Assembly: GCA_051747265.1 (NCBI GenBank)
Contig: JBNJFY010000003.1
Span: forward strand, 452,734-516,733
DNA: 64,000 nt
Origin: JBNJFY01 sp051747265
GTDB lineage: Bacteria; Bacteroidota; Rhodothermia; Balneolales; Balneolaceae
Direction of reading: 5' to 3'
The position numbers were made by a program, and so were the translations under genes. The notes under the pieces are model-generated. The model searched no databases, was not told where the DNA came from, and saw only the letters and a list, made by a program, of their open reading frames with translations. Positions within the stretch are counted from its first letter, which is position 1. Each line of letters opens with the position of its first letter. Below are positions 36,604 through 45,690 of this stretch, piece after piece.

Positions 36604-37878
36604 CTAGTTTTCATCATTCTTTCGGACGATATCCGCTCCTACAGCATTAAGCTTATGCTCAAGTTGCTCATAGCCCCGATCTAAATGATATATCCGTAAG
36701 ACTTCTGATTCACCTTGGGCTACCATCGCAGCCATAACCAAGCTTACGCTAGCCCGTAGATCGGTACTCATCACAGAGGCACCATTAAGGGGAGAAGGGC
36801 CTTCGATATGTACCGCATTTTGCTTGATTTCCATATCCGCTCCCAAGCGCTTCAACTCGGGCACATAACTGAAACGATCCATATATATGGTATCAGTCAC
36901 CACACTTGTTCCTTTGGCCTGGGTCATCATAGTGGCCCATTGCGCTTGTAAATCAGTGGGAAATCCGGGATACACTTTGGTTTCAATGGAAACCGGAGTG
37001 ATCTCATCGGGTGCCTGTACCCGAATGGTGGAACCATCTACCTGAACATCGACGCCGGTTTCGGGGAAGATTTTCAAAAACTCTCCCAGATCATCCGGAT
37101 CCGCGTTAGTCAGGGTGAGGTCGGATTCGGGGTGCATGGCTGCTGCGATCATATACGTACCCGTTTCGATCCGATCCGGGGCGTTACGTATGGTTATACC
37201 TTTCAAGGTATCTACCCCGTGAATGGTAAGGGTATCGGTTCCGATGCCCTCGAATTGCGCCCCCATCTTTTCCAGGGTCTTACACAGCAGGACCACATCG
37301 GGTTCGCGAGCGGCATTTTGGATAGTGAAAGTTCCTTGGGATCGGACGGTAGCCAGTACCAGGTTTACCGTAGCTCCCACACTACTGGGATTCAGGGTAA
37401 AGGTATTGCTGGTTAACCCGTCGTCTGGGATGCGGGCAACCACATATCCTTGTTCCATTTCCAGATCAGCACCAAAAGCTGTTAAGCCCTTCAGGTGAAG
37501 ATCAACGGGACGGGGCCCCCAAGCACAACCGCCGGGAAGAGAAACGCGGGCTTGCCCCATTCCACCCAACAGAGCTCCCAACATATAAAACGAAGCACGC
37601 ATTTTACGTACCAGTTCATACGGCGCTTCATAGTGCGACATGTGTGTAGGATCAATCGTAAGGCGATTTTCATCTTCCTCAAAATTGACGTGCGCACCGG
37701 TAACCCGCAGTACGTTGTTAAAGGTATAAATGTCTTTTAAGCGCGGAACCGCTTCGATGGTTGTCGGGCCATCGCCTAAGAGAGCGGCTGCCATCAAAGG
37801 CAGGGCCGCATTTTTGGATCCGCTGATGTCTATGGTTCCCTGCAGGGGTGTTTCACCCTGTACAATAAATTTATCCAC
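36604..37878 (-). CDS. murA: UDP-N-acetylglucosamine 1-carboxyvinyltransferase
   Basis: First committed step of peptidoglycan synthesis, adding enolpyruvate from PEP to UDP-GlcNAc. The N-terminus shows GTIDISGSKNAALPLMAAALL. The catalytic Cys118 (fosfomycin target) is in LPGGCAWGPRPVDLHLKG, so a fosfomycin-sensitive Cys form is expected. The C-terminus has DLRASVSLVMAAMVAQG. Its start overlaps the end of the biotin carrier gene by 8 bp, indicating one operon. Confidence 0.97.
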   Translation of the reverse strand: MDKFIVQGETPLQGTIDISGSKNAALPLMAAALLGDGPTTIEAVPRLKDIYTFNNVLRVTGAHVNFEEDENRLTIDPTHMSHYEAPYELVRKMRASFYMLGALLGGMGQARVSLPGGCAWGPRPVDLHLKGLTAFGADLEMEQGYVVARIPDDGLTSNTFTLNPSSVGATVNLVLATVRSQGTFTIQNAAREPDVVLLCKTLEKMGAQFEGIGTDTLTIHGVDTLKGITIRNAPDRIETGTYMIAAAMHPESDLTLTNADPDDLGEFLKIFPETGVDVQVDGSTIRVQAPDEITPVSIETKVYPGFPTDLQAQWATMMTQAKGTSVVTDTIYMDRFSYVPELKRLGADMEIKQNAVHIEGPSPLNGASVMSTDLRASVSLVMAAMVAQGESEVLRIYHLDRGYEQLEHKLNAVGADIVRKNDEN

Positions 37879-38380
37879 CTGCTTCGATTTCTAAAATGGG
37901 TTCGTTCTTTTCTACGTTTTGCCCGACGTTTACATGGATATTAGTGACCACACCCGCGGCCGGGGCTTTAAGTTCGTTTTCCATTTTCATGGCTTCCAGG
38001 ATAGCTACCGGTTGACCTTCTTCAACCATGTCACCTTCATCGGGCATAATCTCCAGAATTTTACCGGGCATAGGGGCATTGAGCTCACCTTCGCCTAGTT
38101 CATCTGCCGATTTAAAGCCCATTTCATCCATCAACAGGTCTTGTTCATCTCGAACATTAACGGTTAGCCATTGGCCATTAAATTGAAACTCCAGGGTTTG
38201 CTTGTCAATGCGTACATCGTCCAGGCGGAATATCTGCCCGCCTATACGTAATAAATAACGATGCTCGTCCTGTTGAATAAATTGATAGGAGTAAGAATTG
38301 CCATCCACTTCTACGGTTTGATCCTCTTCATTGAAGAACAATTCCCGCGCTTCATCATGCAGTGTTGTTTCAAACTTCAT
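37871..38380 (-). CDS. Biotin carboxyl carrier protein (biotin/lipoyl attachment)
   Basis: Biotinylated carrier of an acyl-CoA or related carboxylase. The C-terminal biotinyl domain (about 100-168) contains the target Lys132 in ILEAMKMENELKAP. Residues 1-95 form a beta-rich region as in the small biotin subunits of propionyl/acetyl-CoA carboxylases of Bacteroidota rather than classical AccB with its Pro/Ala linker. No carboxylase or carboxyltransferase gene is in the window. It overlaps murA by 8 bp. Confidence 0.9.
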   Translation of the reverse strand: MKFETTLHDEARELFFNEEDQTVEVDGNSYSYQFIQQDEHRYLLRIGGQIFRLDDVRIDKQTLEFQFNGQWLTVNVRDEQDLLMDEMGFKSADELGEGELNAPMPGKILEIMPDEGDMVEEGQPVAILEAMKMENELKAPAAGVVTNIHVNVGQNVEKNEPILEIEAGG

Positions 38381-38400
38381 AGATCTTCCGAAATCAATAT

Positions 38401-38655
38401 TTAAAGTTGGGCCAACCCATTCTTAGTCGCTTGAAACGAGAATGAGCGGAGATTATCGGTATCATAAAAATACTGGCGTTCCACTTTTTGACCGTTCTCT
38501 TCCATCACGGTTACCAAGCCTTCGTTAAGCATGGTAATCAGTTCGTCACGTAGTTCCCCGTACGTTAAGCCCGTTTCCTCTAATATTCGGTCAAACGGTT
38601 CCGGGAATATCAATTTGTCAATGATTGAACGTTGTGAAGCAGTTATTTCGGTCAT
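38401..38655 (-). CDS. Small winged-helix-like protein, unknown function
   Basis: 84 residues, soluble and acidic. The pattern of helices around ILEETGLTYGELRDELITMLNEGLV followed by a short beta hairpin is like a winged-helix domain (inference from the pattern). No family was recognised. It is 20 bp before the biotin carrier gene, so it is probably the first gene of the operon with murA. Confidence 0.65.
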   Translation of the reverse strand: MTEITASQRSIIDKLIFPEPFDRILEETGLTYGELRDELITMLNEGLVTVMEENGQKVERQYFYDTDNLRSFSFQATKNGLAQL

Positions 38656-38728
38656 GTCTCGCGCCGTAGCATTAGATTGATGAAAATAGGAGGATCAAAG
38701 GGATAAACAAATGGAAGTATTAGGGGCG

Positions 38729-39253
38729 TTAATCAATTTTGATATCTCCGTAGGTCACTAAATTATCCGTGGTGTCAAAAATGTAGATACGATGTAATCC
38801 TACGGCTTGCTGTCCTCCAAATTGTGCAATATCTGTGGGATTGATGGTAAAACTGGTCAAACCATTGGGGGTATCATAGGTAGAAAAAAGTCTGATAAAT
38901 TCATCTTGATCATTATAGCCGCCTACTATAATGCCGTTCAGCGCATCCAGAGAAATGTACAACTCAACAGTGACGCGTTGATCGGTGGCAACCGAATTGG
39001 GGTAGGGGTAACGTACATTTTCATCGGAGTAAAAGCGAACCAGACCAGAATACATAGGACTGATCCGCCAATCATCTTCATCGGGATCCCCATCGGGTTT
39101 TCCGTCCAGGGTCATCGGCGTATAATTATTAGGAGTTTGGAATGCTGATGATTCAAATTGCTGTTGTTCGTCTTCCTGGTTACAACCCACAGCGATTGCG
39201 AAAAACAGAACTGCGATAGTTAAATTAAGTGATACCGGAAATGTTTTGATCAT
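38729..39253 (-). CDS. Lipoprotein of unknown function
   Basis: Not recognised. Signal ends in lipobox AVGCNQ (Cys about 24). The 150-residue mature part starts with a Gln/Glu/Ser-rich linker, then a beta-rich domain. It is 73 bp upstream of the small winged-helix-like gene and divergent from the ArsC-like gene. Confidence 0.7.
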   Translation of the reverse strand: MIKTFPVSLNLTIAVLFFAIAVGCNQEDEQQQFESSAFQTPNNYTPMTLDGKPDGDPDEDDWRISPMYSGLVRFYSDENVRYPYPNSVATDQRVTVELYISLDALNGIIVGGYNDQDEFIRLFSTYDTPNGLTSFTINPTDIAQFGGQQAVGLHRIYIFDTTDNLVTYGDIKID

Positions 39254-39340
39254 TAGTGTACTAACTTCAGCGTTGGGGTGTTAACCAATTGGATTACGAT
39301 GAATCGAGGAGTTTAGTCTTTAAAACAAACTCTAATATCG

Positions 39341-39348
39341 TATCTTTG
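39341..39348 (+). promoter_or_regulatory. Candidate TAnnTTTG -7 box
   Basis: TATCTTTG fits the Bacteroidota -7 consensus TAnnTTTG and lies 48 bp before the ArsC-like gene start. No clear -33 TTG partner was found, so the call is weak. Confidence 0.35.
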
Positions 39349-39395
39349 CCGTTCTTGATAATTCATCGATCCATTCAGATCAAACAATATACAAC

Positions 39396-39749
39396 ATGCA
39401 CATCATTGGTCTCAAGAATTGTGATAGTACCCGCAAAGCTCGTAAATGGCTGAATGAACGAAATATTGAAATACCTTTCTCAGATATTAGCGAGGAACCA
39501 TTTACGGAAGAAGAGCTGGATGAATTAATTCGAAAAGTGGGTTTGAGTACCTTGATCAACAAACGCAGCCGAACATGGCGGGATTTGGGATTGGCAAAAT
39601 CGGATCCCAGTGAGAAAGAACTTCGGCAAGCGGCCCTATCCAACCCCAAGCTAATTAAGCGCCCCATTTTAGTTCTGGGCGAATCGGTGGTGGTAGGATT
39701 CGATGAGGATACTTATCAAAATCTGGCCGAAAGCATGGAATTGATATAA
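39396..39749 (+). CDS. ArsC/Spx-family (YffB-like) thioredoxin-fold protein
   Basis: 117 residues with the ArsC-family N-terminus IGLKNCDSTRKARKWL (single Cys about 9) and the later KRPILVLGESVVVGF. One Cys and short length match the YffB/Spx-like branch rather than a proven arsenate reductase. No ars operon or arsR is nearby. Probably co-transcribed with the DUF3108 gene 14 bp downstream. Confidence 0.85.
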   Translation: MHIIGLKNCDSTRKARKWLNERNIEIPFSDISEEPFTEEELDELIRKVGLSTLINKRSRTWRDLGLAKSDPSEKELRQAALSNPKLIKRPILVLGESVVVGFDEDTYQNLAESMELI

Positions 39750-39763
39750 AAGTTTGAAATTCA

Positions 39764-40627
39764 ATGCTCAAATCATCATTCCATAGTATGATCAATATTC
39801 GCCGGTTATTGGTACTGGGTTGGATAGTTTTTATCTGGATGGGAATTGGGGAGCATGGATGGGCCCAGAAGAATCCGCAAACTGTTTTGGAATTGGGGCC
39901 TTACCAACCTCCTACCATGGAAGAACTACTCAATAGTCAGGAATATTTTGAATACGAAGTTCGCTATGGATTCATCAAACTGGGAAATATAGAAGTAGAA
40001 ATATTGGGCGATTCTTTATATCGCGGTAAACGGACGTATCACTTGCGTACAATTATCCGATCAGCTCCGGGGCTACCGTTTGTGGGCGAAGAAGAAAATC
40101 AATATCACAGCCTGATGGCCGTACGAGACTCTATTCCCTATACCATGGTATTCTGGACAGATAATGTGGATGAGAATATTTATGAGGAAACTCGCTATGA
40201 GTTTTATCACGATCGCGGAGTGGTGCACACCTTCGAGGAGGGGGAACCGGTAGATACCTTGGATATTCAGCAGCCGGCCAGCAGTGGGCATATTGTCTTC
40301 TATTTATCCCGTTTGTTCGCCGGTAGTACCACCCCATATAACATACCTGTTTATATCAACCATGAAGAGGGTTGGCTGAAATCAAAAGGTGATTTATCAA
40401 TAGATAAGCGAGAGTATCGGGCATTTAGTTCGCCAATTCCTACCTACAGAATGGATGGGAAAGCCGATGTACGGGGCCCGTTTGGTTTCAGTGGGCGATT
40501 TACCTCATTTTTTGCCGCAGATCGATTGCGCGTTCCGCTGGAAGCCCACGTAAAGGTGTGGATAGGATGGGTAAAAGTGCGGTTGAGCAAGTATGAGTTA
40601 AAATCTGAAATTTCACAATCACAGTAA
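39764..40627 (+). CDS. DUF3108 domain exported protein
   Basis: Exported protein of unknown function. A signal peptide is seen before about residue 35 (ending HGWAQK). The mature 250 residues match DUF3108 style: FEYEVRYGFIKLGNIEVEI, then YEFYHDRGVVHTFEEGEPVDTL and a late RMDGKADVRGPFGF. These are beta-rich periplasmic proteins. A second ATG eight codons in (39788) is also possible. The stop overlaps no gene; dut starts 13 bp later. Confidence 0.8.
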   Translation: MLKSSFHSMINIRRLLVLGWIVFIWMGIGEHGWAQKNPQTVLELGPYQPPTMEELLNSQEYFEYEVRYGFIKLGNIEVEILGDSLYRGKRTYHLRTIIRSAPGLPFVGEEENQYHSLMAVRDSIPYTMVFWTDNVDENIYEETRYEFYHDRGVVHTFEEGEPVDTLDIQQPASSGHIVFYLSRLFAGSTTPYNIPVYINHEEGWLKSKGDLSIDKREYRAFSSPIPTYRMDGKADVRGPFGFSGRFTSFFAADRLRVPLEAHVKVWIGWVKVRLSKYELKSEISQSQ

Positions 40628-40640
40628 TCAGGGTGGTCAG

Positions 40641-41096
40641 ATGGGACAGCATATCAAAGTAAACATAGAATGGCTTGATCATGGGCAGGGTTTACAAGAG
40701 CCGGGATACGAAACAAAATCCGCGGCGGGAATGGATATACGGGTGGCTGTTGATGAGCCGATAACCATTCATCCCGGAGATCGCGCGTTGGTGCCAACAG
40801 GATTTAGAATGGCTCTTCCCGAAGGCTATGAAGCCCAAATACGCCCTCGCAGCGGCTTGGCTTACAAGCACGGCATTACCATGCTTAACACCCCGGGGAC
40901 CATCGATGCTGATTATAGGGGTGAGGTTAAAATTCTGGCTATTAATCTGGGCGATAAACCCTATACCGTACATCGTGGTGATCGTTTGGCTCAAATGGTA
41001 ATTGCGCCCATTACCCAGGCTCAGGTCGCTGTGGTTGATCATCTGGATGATACCGCGCGAGGTGACGGTGGCTTCGGAAGTACCGGGAAATCCTAA
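40641..41096 (+). CDS. dut: Deoxyuridine 5'-triphosphate nucleotidohydrolase
   Basis: Trimeric dUTPase that makes dUMP and keeps uracil out of DNA. All five motifs are seen: AGMDIRV, RPRSGLAYKHG, GTIDADYRGEVK (catalytic Asp), RLAQMVIAPI and the C-terminal arm RGDGGFGSTG. The length of 151 is standard. The two-domain dCTP deaminase at 27833 would supply its substrate. Confidence 0.97.
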   Translation: MGQHIKVNIEWLDHGQGLQEPGYETKSAAGMDIRVAVDEPITIHPGDRALVPTGFRMALPEGYEAQIRPRSGLAYKHGITMLNTPGTIDADYRGEVKILAINLGDKPYTVHRGDRLAQMVIAPITQAQVAVVDHLDDTARGDGGFGSTGKS

Positions 41097-41137
41097 TTGA
41101 TGTTGAAGCTCATTTCTAAGGCGGAGTTTAGATAGGC

Positions 41138-42439
41138 ATGCGCAAAACCACCAAGCTGGATCCTTATGTTCATCTGGTTCGGCATAACCGCGATTATCGC
41201 CAGCTCTGGTTGAGTCAAATTGTATCTAATTTTGGGGACTGGTTCGGGCTGCTGGCCGTTTATGAACTGATAACCCGATACTCCGATTCTGAGTTTCTAT
41301 TGGGATTGATCATTGTGGTGAAGATGCTCAGCTTGGCGTCCTTTTCACCCATTGCCGGTTATATCACCGACCGTTTTAACCGCCGTCAATTAATGATTTG
41401 GTGCGATGTCTTGCGAGCGGTCATCGTAGCGGGCTTTTTGTTGATACGTTCTCCCGATATGCTATGGCTGACGTACGTGCTGATGGCCCTGCAAATGATG
41501 CTCTCCGCTGTTTTTGAGCCTGCTAAAACCTCCTCCATTCCCAATGTGACCACTGATGAAGAACTGGTTCACGCCAATATTCTATCATCATTGTCTTGGA
41601 GTATCATCTTTACCTTGGGAATGGGCATCGGGGGCGTGGCTACGGCTTTTTTAGGAACCGACTTGGTCTTCATTTTAGACGTGTTTACCTATCTTTTGTC
41701 CGGTTGGTTTATTTTTAAGGCTACTATTCCACAATTCACCAGCGAAGAGGGAAGTGCCGCGCAACAGAAAATGCTGCAGGGAATTAGAGAAGGCTTCGCT
41801 TTTTTGCTAGAACGAAAAGAAGTATTACGACCCACTTTGGCCAAGGGAGCTTTTACACTTTGTTTGGGTTCTCTGGTATATATGCTGATTCTGGTCTCCG
41901 AAAATGTATTGATGATGGGCAGCTTGGGCACGGGATTACTCTACGCCAGCCGGGGGGTAGGTACTGCTGTTGGCCCTATCCTGGGACGTCGGTTCATCCG
42001 CGATGAGCGAAAATGGGTCATGGCCATGGGGCTGTTCATGATTTTAGGTGGGTTGAACTATTTGGGAGTTGCGTTTACCCAGCAACTTTGGCTCATGTTG
42101 ATATTGGTATTTCTGGCTCACGCCGCCTCCGGAGCCAATTGGGTGATGAGCACCGTATTGCTGCAACGCCGAGCCCCGGATCATTACCGGGGACGCGTGT
42201 TTAGCACAGAGTGGCTGGTATTTACGCTCAGCCAATCGGGCTCGGTAATGTTGGCTTCCTGGTTGCTGGATATGGATTGGCTGACGCTTCCCCAGGCAAT
42301 AGCCGGATTTTCAGCGTTATTAATGGTGACTGGAATTATTTGGATGTTGGTTATGGGTAGGGCTGAGCAAACTTACCAACACGGTAAAGGAAATATGAAT
42401 AGTGCGGTTGAATCCGCTTTAAAAGATGTGTTAGATTAA
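41138..42439 (+). CDS. MFS transporter (EntS-like)
   Basis: Major facilitator of about 12 membrane segments, 433 residues. The start NRDYRQLWLSQIVSNFGDWF and loop SPIAGYITDRFNRRQLMIWCD (DRxxRR motif) mark the MFS family close to enterobactin-exporter EntS and macrolide-type exporters. Substrate unknown. It is 35 bp upstream of an AraC-type regulator gene. Confidence 0.92.
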   Translation: MRKTTKLDPYVHLVRHNRDYRQLWLSQIVSNFGDWFGLLAVYELITRYSDSEFLLGLIIVVKMLSLASFSPIAGYITDRFNRRQLMIWCDVLRAVIVAGFLLIRSPDMLWLTYVLMALQMMLSAVFEPAKTSSIPNVTTDEELVHANILSSLSWSIIFTLGMGIGGVATAFLGTDLVFILDVFTYLLSGWFIFKATIPQFTSEEGSAAQQKMLQGIREGFAFLLERKEVLRPTLAKGAFTLCLGSLVYMLILVSENVLMMGSLGTGLLYASRGVGTAVGPILGRRFIRDERKWVMAMGLFMILGGLNYLGVAFTQQLWLMLILVFLAHAASGANWVMSTVLLQRRAPDHYRGRVFSTEWLVFTLSQSGSVMLASWLLDMDWLTLPQAIAGFSALLMVTGIIWMLVMGRAEQTYQHGKGNMNSAVESALKDVLD

Positions 42440-42474
42440 GTAACCCGTTAACCATTATTTCAGGTGATTGTGAT

Positions 42475-43347
42475 ATGGAGCTATTCACGGTACCGGATAT
42501 TTTTTCAGACACTCCCTTACTCATTGCTGAAGCACCGGAAGTCAATATCATTGCCTATCATCAGGATCAGCAAATTGAACAAGCCAATGTTGAGCTGACT
42601 AAGAACCTAATCATATTTGTCCTCAAGGGATACAAGGAGGTTATCGGCGAAGAAAGTAAAGTCCGTATTGAAGAAGGAGAGGGGTATTTTCTTCGTCGAG
42701 GAAAGTATCTGTTATCCGAAAAGTTCAAGGAGTCCAATCAGTACGAGAGTTTACTGTTCTTTTTTTCGGATCAATTAGCACATCAATTTTCAACACAAGC
42801 TTTGGACCTGCGGGAGAGCAGCAAAGAGGCCATTGAAGATGGTAGAACCTTTAAGCTTAATGAGAAACTGCGCGCGTACATTCAAAATCTGCGAGCCTAT
42901 GCCCAGGCTGATGATCTCTTGAACACGAATGCGTTCACAGAGTTAAAAATGATGGAATTGTTTTGGCTACTGGTTAAAACTCTCCAAGGTGCGCCATTTG
43001 AGCAGTTTTTGAGCAGACTCTCCAAGCAACCGACCTACCAGATCCAGAAAGTGATGGAGGCGCATTACAGGGAAAATGTAAGCCTGGAACAGCTGGCGTT
43101 CCTAACTGGGAATAGTCTATCTACCTTTAAGAGACGCTTTAAAGAGGAATACCAAACTACTCCGGGAGAATGGATCAGGCAAAAACGCCTGCAGGAAGCT
43201 CAGTATTTGTTACGATCTACGCGAAAAAATGTAACCCAAGTTTGTTACGAGGTGGGGTTCGAAAATGTCTCTCATTTCGTGCAATCATTTAAAGAGAAAT
43301 TTGGAACCACTCCCAAGCAATTTCAACTGGAGCAGCTGAGCACATAA
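42475..43347 (+). CDS. AraC family transcriptional regulator
   Basis: 290 residues. The N-terminal cupin-like sensor part (about 1-170) resembles the ExsA/MelR class of AraC regulators. The C-terminal double helix-turn-helix (about 195-285) carries QLAFLTGNSLSTFKRRFKEE, then TQVCYEVGFENVSHFVQSFK and the closing FGTTPKQF. It probably controls the adjacent MFS gene or itself. Confidence 0.9.
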   Translation: MELFTVPDIFSDTPLLIAEAPEVNIIAYHQDQQIEQANVELTKNLIIFVLKGYKEVIGEESKVRIEEGEGYFLRRGKYLLSEKFKESNQYESLLFFFSDQLAHQFSTQALDLRESSKEAIEDGRTFKLNEKLRAYIQNLRAYAQADDLLNTNAFTELKMMELFWLLVKTLQGAPFEQFLSRLSKQPTYQIQKVMEAHYRENVSLEQLAFLTGNSLSTFKRRFKEEYQTTPGEWIRQKRLQEAQYLLRSTRKNVTQVCYEVGFENVSHFVQSFKEKFGTTPKQFQLEQLST

Positions 43348-43424
43348 TTTGAACTTCAGAGCACATTTATGCTGGCTGAAGATTTCTAAATTGACATTCG
43401 AAACACCATTCGAACTGAACTCAA

Positions 43425-43934
43425 ATGTCAATCATGATGAGCTCCAAAGAATTGTGGATACATCGGTTTCAATATAATCGAGATGCCAACCGGCGATTTA
43501 TAAAAGTGATCGCTGAGCATGAAAATATACCGGCTCCGGTAATCAAGTTGTTTAGTCATATTTGTAATACTCACTTAGTTTGGCTGGATCGCGTACACAC
43601 TTTGAAGAACGAAACCATTCCGGATATTTGGGAAATTCATAAACCTGGGGTGTTTCCATCGCTGAATACCCGCTGTTTTGAACTCACTGAATGGTTTGTG
43701 CAAGCCGAAAATTATGGATTGCCATTTGCGCGAGTAATACGGTATCAGAACTCAAAAAAACGGGTATTTGAGAATACCATCCAGGAAATATATAGTCATA
43801 TCTTAATGCACTCTATGTACCACCGTGGTCAAATGGCCAAATATTTGAGGGAGAAGGGGATCGAGCCGCCGATTACTGATTTTATAATGATGAACCGGGA
43901 AGAGTTATCACCGGATATCGGAGCGCAGGTTTAG
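43425..43934 (+). CDS. DinB family protein
   Basis: A four-helix-bundle DinB/YfiT-like protein of 169 residues. Metal-ligand histidines are expected at SHICNTHLVWLDRV and HILMHSMYHRGQMAKYLRE (HSMYHRGQ is typical). Members include thiol transferases such as bacillithiol S-transferases, but the substrate here is unknown. Its stop overlaps the convergent gene's end by 4 bp. Confidence 0.88.
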   Translation: MSIMMSSKELWIHRFQYNRDANRRFIKVIAEHENIPAPVIKLFSHICNTHLVWLDRVHTLKNETIPDIWEIHKPGVFPSLNTRCFELTEWFVQAENYGLPFARVIRYQNSKKRVFENTIQEIYSHILMHSMYHRGQMAKYLREKGIEPPITDFIMMNREELSPDIGAQV

Positions 43935-44461
43935 CTTTGTTTACGTTGTCGCTTATACTCCTCATTGGAGAGAAGCCCCTGTTGCCATAAGCCGGTTAAA
44001 TAATTGACACGCTCCATTTCGCCTGGCGAAGTCTCCGGCTGGCGAGGCGCTGATTTTTCCTTTTCTTTTAACAGGCGTCTTCGGTGAGCAGCCGCTTTTT
44101 TGATCATATCAGCCAATTCCCGCGGATGAGGTTGCCCCAACAGGGTCGCTCGACGATCAGGAGTGATGATCTCCAGAATTCCTACCTTGGTTTTCTGGTC
44201 AATCCATCGTTGCTTTACACGTACGCTTTGAATGTTTTCCAGGTCAATGCGCTCTGAATAATTTTGATCCTGGAGTTCAATGGATTGATCGGTGATCAGA
44301 TAGCGGTACTGATGTTGTTTGCGCCAAATCCACCACAGAGCAATGATACCCAACCCAAAGACCGGTATGAATAAAACGGCAGCCAGGTAACGCCAAAAAA
44401 AGTGTTTCCAGTTTGGGCGAAGTACTTTGGATTTCTGCTGTTGTTGAGAAGATGATGCCAT
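43931..44461 (-). CDS. Membrane protein with PH-like and SHOCT domains
   Basis: 176 residues. One membrane segment (about 24-45), a bacterial PH-like domain (about 50-125: YRYLITDQSIELQDQNYSERIDLENIQSV), a basic Lys/Arg-rich linker and a SHOCT-like C-terminus (YLTGLWQQGLLSNEEYKRQR). The layout suggests a membrane-bound oligomerising regulator. Convergent with the DinB gene, overlapping by 4 bp. Confidence 0.75.
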   Translation of the reverse strand: MASSSQQQQKSKVLRPNWKHFFWRYLAAVLFIPVFGLGIIALWWIWRKQHQYRYLITDQSIELQDQNYSERIDLENIQSVRVKQRWIDQKTKVGILEIITPDRRATLLGQPHPRELADMIKKAAAHRRRLLKEKEKSAPRQPETSPGEMERVNYLTGLWQQGLLSNEEYKRQRKQS

Positions 44462-44663
44462 ATTAATTACTGGAGATATTTATTTCAGTAGAAGCACCAA
44501 GGTAAAAAATGAGATTATCCCTGAAAAGGTTCCGAAATATCTAAACACCAAGATTGATTTCTATCTTCCTGAAAATTAGGAGGTTAATCGCAATGGAACA
44601 TGCCGAATTTTAATTTTGGGTTGGCCCCCGACAAAATATCTTAAAAAAGCCCACCATAAATCG

Positions 44664-44671
44664 TATATTTG
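44664..44671 (+). promoter_or_regulatory. Candidate -7 box of the ccm operon
   Basis: TATATTTG matches the Bacteroidota -7 consensus TAnnTTTG, 75 bp before the ccmC start. No clear -33 TTG was found at the usual distance. Supported mainly by position at the head of the ccm unit. Confidence 0.4.
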
Positions 44672-44745
44672 TGCGTTTAGCAACCTTCGAATTTCATTGG
44701 AAATACCGATCGTCATCGGTCATTAAAAAGTAGGGTAATAATAAC

Positions 44746-45405
44746 GTGAAGTGGTGGAAATACGCCGTAGCAATCTGGATGACCGTGGTTATTGTCGCCG
44801 GTTTTCTAATTCAGATTCCTTATATCCCCATCCTGGAGCAAACCGCACGCAATTTGTTTCTCCATGTTCCTATGTGGTTTACCATGATGGTCACCTTCGC
44901 TACGGGATTCGTGCACAGTGTTCGATATCTGAACGATCCACAGCCTTATACTGATATTCAGGCCTCGGCCTCTACCAATGTGGGGTTGATTTTTGGAATA
45001 TGTGGTTTGCTAACCGGTTCTTTGTGGGCACGTTTTACCTGGGGAACGTGGTGGACTTTTGCCGAGCCCAAAATGAATTTGGCCGCGTTGGCGATGATGA
45101 TTTACGTAGCCTATTTCGTGTTGCGAAGTGCTTTCGACGACCCCGAGCGTCGAGCTAAAATCTCCGCGGTATACAATGTATTCGCGGCTACCACCATACC
45201 TTTTCTGCTATATATCATCCCCCGCCAATTACAGAGTTTGCATCCTGGGGCAGAAGGGAATCCGGCATTTAGTGAAATAACTGCACCGGAACTGCGTATC
45301 ATATTTTATCCGGCTGTTATCGGTTTTATTGGATTGGCCTTTTGGATGATTGATATCGTTAAGCGATATGATTGGTTAACTTATAAAACACAGGGTGAAT
45401 ATTGA
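44746..45405 (+). CDS. ccmC: CcmC/CcsA-like heme-handling protein
   Basis: Integral membrane protein of cytochrome c maturation that presents heme to CcmE. About six helices. The heme-binding tryptophan-rich region reads WGTWWTFAEPKMNLAAL (about 99-115), lacking the usual Asp after WW as in other Bacteroidota. Heme-ligand His candidates are His40 (FLHVPMWF) and His166 (LQSLHPGAE). Starts with GTG. First gene of ccmC-ccmD-ccmE-ccmF with overlapping or short junctions; no ccmA/B/G/H is in the window. Confidence 0.9.
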   Translation: MKWWKYAVAIWMTVVIVAGFLIQIPYIPILEQTARNLFLHVPMWFTMMVTFATGFVHSVRYLNDPQPYTDIQASASTNVGLIFGICGLLTGSLWARFTWGTWWTFAEPKMNLAALAMMIYVAYFVLRSAFDDPERRAKISAVYNVFAATTIPFLLYIIPRQLQSLHPGAEGNPAFSEITAPELRIIFYPAVIGFIGLAFWMIDIVKRYDWLTYKTQGEY

Positions 45406-45677
45406 TTTCCTCGTTCATTACATTCGCACTATTTATGCAATCAACAGCGGTGGATACGCTGACCCAAAGTTACTCCCAAAAGTGGGATGCGGCCGGTCAG
45501 ATGGAGGAAGCCGGTCCAATTATGCAATTTATGGCCTCTAACGATCTTATTTTTGTTGTTTTAGGAGTCAGCTTAATTATATGGCTTGTACTGCTGTTCA
45601 CGTTATTTAGGGTGGATCGCAAGGTTCGTGCCCTTGAAGAACAGCTCGAAGAAACTGACAATCGACTAGAAACTTAA
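45402..45677 (+). CDS. ccmD: CcmD-like small membrane protein
   Basis: 91 residues with one clear membrane segment (LIFVVLGVSLIIWLVLLFTLF) followed by RVDRKVRALEEQLEE, a coiled coil. This topology and position between ccmC and ccmE fit CcmD-family proteins that help release holo-CcmE. The TTG start at 45402 overlaps the ccmC stop; ATG 45435 is the alternative. Assigned mainly on context. Confidence 0.7.
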   Translation: MISSFITFALFMQSTAVDTLTQSYSQKWDAAGQMEEAGPIMQFMASNDLIFVVLGVSLIIWLVLLFTLFRVDRKVRALEEQLEETDNRLET

Positions 45678-45690
45678 CTCGTTCTTATTT

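Noticed and set aside
39396..39749. Arsenate reductase call
   Set aside because: Single Cys, short length and no ars genes nearby; Spx/YffB-like family is safer.
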